NCBI GenBank assembly: GCA_020850715.1
Contig: JADZED010000075.1
Location: forward strand, 1 to 64,000
DNA: 64,000 bases
Origin: Acidobacteriota bacterium
Lineage (GTDB): Bacteria; Acidobacteriota; Vicinamibacteria; Vicinamibacterales; CAVVIG01
Reading direction: 5' to 3'
Both the position numbers and the translations under genes were made by a program. Below the pieces are notes generated by a model that saw only the letters and a list, made by a program, of their open reading frames with translations, was not told the DNA's origin and searched no databases. The stretch's first letter is position 1. Every line of letters begins with the position of its first letter. Shown one piece after another: positions 59,988 to 64,000 of this stretch.

Positions 59988-60431
59988 CTAGGATACGGCG
60001 ATCGTCAGCAGCGGCTGCGCCTGCGCGACGTGCTGGCCTTCCCTGACCTGCACGGCAGCGACCGTCCCCGCCCATGGCGATCGAATCACGTTGAACATCT
60101 TCATGGCCTCGATCGTGAGCAGTTCGTCGCCGCGCTGCACGATCTGCCCGGCGCCGACGCTCACCTTCGCGATCGTGCCCGGAATCGGCGCCGTGAGCGC
60201 CTGCTGGCCCGCGCCGGCGGCCGGCGCGGCGGGGGGCGCCGCGGCGGCCGGGGCCGCAAGCGTCGCCGGGGGCGCGGGGTCGCCGGCGGGCGCAGCCGCC
60301 CGCGGCGTCTCGCTCTCCACCTCCACGCGGAAGATCTCGCCGAGCACACGCGCCGTGACCGGCCGGGCGCGCGGGTCGTCGATCTCGACTTCGTAGGTGC
60401 GACCGTCAACAGTAATGCGGTACCGCTTCAC
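59988..60431 (-). CDS. Biotin carrier subunit (BCCP-like) of the decarboxylase
   Basis: 147 aa from a GTG at 60431 that overlaps the stop of the upstream gene (GTGA). The first 40 residues are a short alpha/beta part (Y-R-I-T-V-D-G-R-T-Y-E-V-E-I). An Ala/Pro linker of about 35 residues leads to the biotinyl domain, with biotin on Lys111 in E-A-M-K-M-F. This is the size and layout of MmdC/GcdC. It carries CO2 between the carboxyltransferase and the beta subunit. Confidence 0.94.
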   Translation of the reverse strand: MKRYRITVDGRTYEVEIDDPRARPVTARVLGEIFRVEVESETPRAAAPAGDPAPPATLAAPAAAAPPAAPAAGAGQQALTAPIPGTIAKVSVGAGQIVQRGDELLTIEAMKMFNVIRSPWAGTVAAVQVREGQHVAQAQPLLTIAVS

Positions 60432-60838
60432 AGCCTGGCCCTCTGCCTCGCGGGGACCCTCGCCAGCCGCCGCGCGCGGTGCATCTGGCGCCAGCCGATC
60501 GACGAATCGGCCGGAACCGCGAAGGTCTGCCCCTCTTCCGCGCACGACGCCGCCACCGCCAGCGCCACCGCGCGGCGCCGGCGTTCCTGCTCGGCCTCGA
60601 TGGCGTCGGTCTCCGACGGCGCCGGCAGCGACGCCAGGGGCGCCGCGGCGACCGGTTCGATCGAGCGCTTCCGCCTGCGGAACCGGCGCTTCTTCCCGGG
60701 CCGCATCGGCGGCTCGCCTTCCCCCTCGATCGGGAAGAGCCAGGGCGCCGTCAACAGGTACATGAACCCGACGAGCAGGGCGAGCGCGAAGAACAGCAGG
60801 GTGCCGCCGACCGCCGAGATCCAGAGCACGGTCGTCAT
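60428..60838 (-). CDS. Small membrane subunit (OadG/MmdD position)
   Basis: 136 aa. One N-terminal hydrophobic helix (about 5-32) is followed by a basic stretch (M-R-P-G-K-K-R-R-F-R-R-R-K-R) and a charged helical C-terminus. OadG and MmdD have one helix and a short tail holding the complex together. Sequence similarity is weak, so the call rests on topology and position: nine bases after the carboxyltransferase and overlapping the biotin-carrier gene. Confidence 0.65.
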   Translation of the reverse strand: MTTVLWISAVGGTLLFFALALLVGFMYLLTAPWLFPIEGEGEPPMRPGKKRRFRRRKRSIEPVAAAPLASLPAPSETDAIEAEQERRRRAVALAVAASCAEEGQTFAVPADSSIGWRQMHRARRLARVPARQRARL

Positions 60839-60847
60839 GGCACGCGC

Positions 60848-62389
60848 CTAGAGCGGAATGTTGCCATGCTTCTTCGGCGGCGTCGCGACCTGCTTGTCCT
60901 TCAGGAACGCGAGCGCCGCCGCCACGCGGCGGCGCGTCTCCCGCGGGTAGATCACGTCGTCTATGTAGCCGGTCGACGCGGCGACGAAGGGCGAGTTGAA
61001 ACGCTCCTGGAACTCGGCCTGCAGCCGGCTCCGCTCGCTCTCGCGGCTCGCCTGCGGCGCCGCCGCCAGCTGCTTCGCATAGAGGATGCTGACCGCCCCC
61101 TTGGCGCCCATGACGGCGATCTCGGCCGACGGCCACGCCAGGCAGATGTCGGTCCGGATCATCTTGCTGCCGAGCACGATATAGGCGCCGCCGTACGCCT
61201 TCCGCAGCACGACGGAGACCTTCGGCACCGTCGCCTCCGCATAGGCGTAGACGATCTTTGCGCCGTGGCGGATGATGCCGCCGTGCTCCTGGCCGGCGCC
61301 CGGGAGAAAGCCCGGGCAGTCGACGAGCGTCACGATCGGGATGTTGAAGGCATCGGCGAAACGGATGAAGCGGGCAATCTTGTCCGAGGCGTTGATGTCG
61401 AGCACGCCCGCCAGGTACGACGGCTGGTTGGCGACGAAGGCGACCGGCGCCCCCGCAATCCGCGCGAAGCCGACGACGACATTGTGGGCGAATTCCGCCT
61501 GGACCTCGAGGAACGAGCCGCGATCGGCGATGAGCTCGATGGCGCGCCGGACGTCGTACGCCTGATCGCTGGAGGCCGGCACCAGCGAGTCGAGCGCGTC
61601 GGCCTCCCCCGCCGCCTCGTCGCCGGGGGCCACCGCCGGCGGATCCTCGGCGTTGTTGGAGGGCAGATACGCGAGCAGCCGGCGCGTCAGCTGCAGCGCG
61701 CCCTCTTCGTCGTCGGCGACGAAGTGCGCGACGCCCGAACGCGCAGCGTGCACCTCGGCGCCACCGAGCGTCTCGACATCAACCTCTTCGCCGGTGACCG
61801 TGCGGATCACGTCCGGCCCGGTGATGAACATGTAGCTGCGGCCGCGCACCATGATCACGAAGTCGGTCAACCCCGGCGAATAGACCGCTCCGCCGGCGCA
61901 CGGGCCCAGCATCACGCTGATCTGCGGCACGACGCCGCTTGCCTGGGTATTGCGCCAGAACAGATCGCCGAACCCGGCGAGGCTCCAGACGCCCTCCTGG
62001 ATGCGGGCGCCCACCGAATCCAGCAGGGCGACGACCGGCATGCCCGATTCGGTCGCCAGTTCGAGCAGCCGGCCGACCTTCACGGCGTGGATCTCGGAGA
62101 AGGAGCCGCCGAGCACGGTGAAATCCTGCGCGAACACCGCCACGCGGCGGCCGTCGATCAGGCCCAGGCCGGTGACGACCCCATCGCCTGGATAGCGCTG
62201 CTGCTCCAGCCCGAAGCCGACGTGGCGATGCGTCACGTACGGCCCGATCTCCTGGAATGAATCGGCGTCGAGCAGCCGGGCGAGGCGCTCGCGCGCAGTG
62301 AGCTTGCCGCGCGCGTGCTGCGCGTCGATCCGCTCCTGGCCGCCGCCGGCGTAGGCGGCCACGCGCTGTTCTGAGATCGGATCGCTCAT
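60848..62389 (-). CDS. Carboxyltransferase (methylmalonyl-CoA decarboxylase alpha / PccB family)
   Basis: 513 aa from the ATG at 62389; an upstream ATG at 62413 is possible. It is a crotonase-fold carboxyltransferase: G-K-L-T-A-R-E-R-L, F-A-Q-D-F-T-V-L-G-G-S, and two acyl-CoA/biotin halves with G-P-C-A-G-G-A-V-Y-S-P and L-R-K-A-Y-G-G-A-Y-I-V-L-G-S-K. Close relatives are MmdA and the beta chain of propionyl-CoA carboxylase. With the biotin carrier and beta subunit on the same operon, a sodium-pumping methylmalonyl-CoA decarboxylase is the better reading. No biotin carboxylase is nearby, in line with a decarboxylase. Confidence 0.9.
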   Translation of the reverse strand: MSDPISEQRVAAYAGGGQERIDAQHARGKLTARERLARLLDADSFQEIGPYVTHRHVGFGLEQQRYPGDGVVTGLGLIDGRRVAVFAQDFTVLGGSFSEIHAVKVGRLLELATESGMPVVALLDSVGARIQEGVWSLAGFGDLFWRNTQASGVVPQISVMLGPCAGGAVYSPGLTDFVIMVRGRSYMFITGPDVIRTVTGEEVDVETLGGAEVHAARSGVAHFVADDEEGALQLTRRLLAYLPSNNAEDPPAVAPGDEAAGEADALDSLVPASSDQAYDVRRAIELIADRGSFLEVQAEFAHNVVVGFARIAGAPVAFVANQPSYLAGVLDINASDKIARFIRFADAFNIPIVTLVDCPGFLPGAGQEHGGIIRHGAKIVYAYAEATVPKVSVVLRKAYGGAYIVLGSKMIRTDICLAWPSAEIAVMGAKGAVSILYAKQLAAAPQASRESERSRLQAEFQERFNSPFVAASTGYIDDVIYPRETRRRVAAALAFLKDKQVATPPKKHGNIPL

Positions 62390-62660
62390 CGTGCTGGCCC
62401 GGATCGGAGGCATGCGTGCGGCGTGGCACGCTGAGGGGACGGTGTGGCGGTCACGCGTCGACCGTCAGAATGTCGGAGCAGAATGGCATCTCGACTGCGG
62501 GGAAAAATGATAACACACCGATCGGCATTCCGCGCTTCGACGCGGCGTGCATGCCGGGAGAGCGACGGCGGAAGAGCGGATCGGCCAGCCGGACGTCGAC
62601 CGCCTCGATGCCTCCGGACTACAGACGGGAGCGATTCAGCCGATACAATGACCGAGGAGT

Positions 62661-63020
62661 ATGACGCTCTCTCGATTGAGCATCCTCGTCTTCCCCGAGA
62701 CCATTCGGACCTGGACTGCCCGTGCGCTGGAGCGCGACCTGTCGGCGAGCGGCAACTCCGTCGAAACGGCCATCGACACCCTCCTGAAAGTGGCCCGCGC
62801 CCACATCGTCTACGACCTTCGCCACGGGCGCGAGCCGCTCTCGGCCTTCGGCGCCGCCCCGCAGATCTACAGAAATGCCTTCGCAGGATCCATGCGCGTG
62901 CCCATCCCGATGGAGCTCAGTTGGGACAACTCGGGGGCGCCCATTCAGATCCTCGCGGCGACGGCCGAGCGCCACCCGGCCATCCGGCCGCCTTCGGCCA
63001 CGGCCGCGCGCATCGCCTGA
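62661..63020 (+). CDS. 119-aa protein of unknown function
   Basis: 119 aa. GAGGAG ends one base before the ATG, too close for a normal ribosome site; a TTG at codon 6 would have better spacing. TACAAT at 62644-62649 is a likely -10 box. The first half is helical (W-T-A-R-A-L-E-R-D-L, V-E-T-A-I-D-T-L-L-K-V-A-R), then R-H-G-R-E-P-L-S-A-F. The second half looks like a few beta strands with P-I-P-M-E-L-S-W. There is no signal peptide. No family is recognised. It is divergent from the decarboxylase operon. Confidence 0.65.
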   Translation: MTLSRLSILVFPETIRTWTARALERDLSASGNSVETAIDTLLKVARAHIVYDLRHGREPLSAFGAAPQIYRNAFAGSMRVPIPMELSWDNSGAPIQILAATAERHPAIRPPSATAARIA

Positions 63021-63033
63021 AGGAATCGACGCC

Positions 63034-64000
63034 TTACGCGACGCGGTTGCGCCCCTGCTGCTGCGCCAGCCGGACCCGTTCTTGCGCACGGTCGATGACG
63101 GCGCCAAACGTCTCCGGGGCGATCAGTTCCGCGACGCCGCCGGATACCGGAACGCGGCGGTCCGCCCCGGCGTGCAGGGCCGCGCGTACGCGTTCGGCCA
63201 CGGCGTGCGCGCCGGCCCCGCCGAGACCTGGCAGCACGACGAGGAGCTCGCTCCGGCTCCATCGGATCGGCAGATCGGACTGCCGGATCTCCCGAAGCAG
63301 GATCTCGCCCATGCGATCGAGGAGCGCCGGAGCTGGCGGCGCCGCGCGCGCCTCCTCGCGCGAGGGCGACGACAGGTCGAACAGCACGACGCTCAGCTGC
63401 TTCTGCTCGCGGCGCGTCCGGGCCAGCTCGCGCGCCATCGCGAACTCGCCGCTCGTGCGGTCGAGGAGCGGCGTCGGCCATTCGGTTCGGGCCGCCTGAG
63501 ACGGGACGGCCGGCCGGGCAGCGGCCGGCTCGGCGCCGCCTTCCCCCGCCAGGCCGGCCTTCATCGCCGACATGTCGGCCAAGGCAGCCGTGGGAGCCGA
63601 CGCGGCAGGCCGTTCATCCGTGACTGGCCCATGCTCGCGCGACGGCTCCGCCCCTGCTTCCGCCGGTTGGAGAAACGCAACCGACCGACCGAGAGCCTCG
63701 AGGGCCTCCAGGTCGGCATCACCGAGGGTGAGCGGTCTCAGGTCGAACACGCAGATCACGCCGACGACCTGATCGCCAGACGCGCGAATCGGCACGGCCG
63801 CAAGCCCCCGGACCTCGTCCGGCGGCGTCGCCGGGTGTCTGCCGGACAACGGCTGCGCCGTCATGTCGGGCAGGACGATGGCCTTGCCGCTTTCCTGAAT
63901 CCAGTCGAAGATCCGGGGAAGATGGTATGCCGAGTGCGGCATCAACGCATCGGACGTCCAGCTCACCGACGCCCGGAAATGGGTCGTGCCCGGCGCGCGC
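63034..64000 (-). CDS. GAF and degenerate GGDEF domain protein (partial at right edge)
   Basis: The frame is open to the window end, so the N-terminus is missing; a GTG at 63966 is only an internal option. At least 322 residues are visible. The upstream part is a GAF domain (A-V-P-I-R-A-S-G-D-Q-V-V-G-V-I-C-V-F-D). A Pro/Ala-rich linker follows, then a GGDEF-like fold in which the catalytic loop reads R-W-S-R-S-E-L-L-V-V-L-P. R-S-E-L replaces G-G-D-E-F, so diguanylate cyclase activity is not expected; it may bind nucleotides or proteins. The tail has V-R-L-A-Q-Q-Q-G-R-N-R-V. Confidence 0.82.
   Translation of the reverse strand, partial: RAPGTTHFRASVSWTSDALMPHSAYHLPRIFDWIQESGKAIVLPDMTAQPLSGRHPATPPDEVRGLAAVPIRASGDQVVGVICVFDLRPLTLGDADLEALEALGRSVAFLQPAEAGAEPSREHGPVTDERPAASAPTAALADMSAMKAGLAGEGGAEPAAARPAVPSQAARTEWPTPLLDRTSGEFAMARELARTRREQKQLSVVLFDLSSPSREEARAAPPAPALLDRMGEILLREIRQSDLPIRWSRSELLVVLPGLGGAGAHAVAERVRAALHAGADRRVPVSGGVAELIAPETFGAVIDRAQERVRLAQQQGRNRVA

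Noticed and set aside
60848..62389. Reading the carboxyltransferase as propionyl-CoA carboxylase beta chain
   Set aside because: No biotin carboxylase is adjacent, while a sodium-pump beta subunit and small biotin carrier are, which favours a decarboxylase.
62414..62660. Gap between the decarboxylase operon and the 119-aa gene
   Set aside because: The short frames in it are shadows and no clear promoter pair was found apart from the TACAAT box.

Overview
The window is about 64 kb of very GC-rich, densely coding bacterial chromosome. Gene content points to an Acidobacteriota-like diderm, perhaps of the Vicinamibacteria type; this is an inference from content, not from a marker tree. Supporting genes are a TolC/RND/MacAB export locus, a DUF5916 outer-membrane protein, a short gnd next to zwf, a phosphoglucose isomerase of the kind fused to transaldolase elsewhere, an NtrY/NtrX-like pair, and a biotin-dependent sodium-pump decarboxylase. 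Start codons are often GTG. Neighbouring genes very often overlap by four bases (ATGA or GTGA). I see no tRNA, rRNA, CRISPR array or prophage. No stretch longer than about 250 bases lacks a gene.

Layout. 1-125: 3' end of an IS630-type transposase, the only mobile element. 108-4376 (minus): operon TPR-like protein, zinc-ribbon/RDD protein, pgpA, cinA, thpR, behind a strong promoter. 4448-5350: ftcD. 5353-10593 (minus): flippase-like protein, nrdR, NtrY-like kinase, NtrX-like regulator. 10707-11839: purC and a mini-Fis protein. 11907-14024: groES-groEL with a sigma-70 promoter and a CIRCE operator, ending in a probably bidirectional terminator facing a TonB-family gene. 15189-16911: a small protein divergent from a geranylgeranyl-reductase-family oxidoreductase. 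17058-21094: tatA, converging on rnr, glycerate kinase and an orphan 95-aa gene. 21186-25838 (minus): pckA, gatB, ftsE, ftsX.

26012-28538: ECF sigma factor, putative anti-sigma factor, and a cyanobacterial/plastid-like long IspH. 28673-41553: an LTxxQ-type periplasmic protein, TolC, an RND adaptor and pump, a MacA-MacB export system, and a DUF5916 outer-membrane protein. 41734-42991 (minus): dksA/traR-like gene, helical protein, folK. 43053-46980 (minus): GDSL esterase and a YbbA/YbbP-like ABC transporter. 46987-51480: a small charged protein divergent from pgi-gnd-zwf, the glucose-6-phosphate branch point. 51530-55075: a TPR/AAA+ sigma-54 activator, then repeated palindromic sites, a sigma-54-like promoter and a PilZ gene. 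55092-57453: a metallo-beta-lactamase-fold hydrolase divergent from a cytochrome P450. 57519-62389 (minus): a sodium-pumping methylmalonyl-CoA-decarboxylase-type operon (carboxyltransferase, small membrane subunit, biotin carrier, beta subunit) plus a MatC-like dicarboxylate carrier. 62661-64000: a small orphan protein and the C-terminal part of a GAF/degenerate-GGDEF protein running off the right edge.

The strongest lead for undescribed biology is the sigma-54 activator / repeated operator / PilZ module at 51.5-55.1 kb. Next are the two-exporter locus, the palindrome inside the decarboxylase operon, and the plastid-like IspH.
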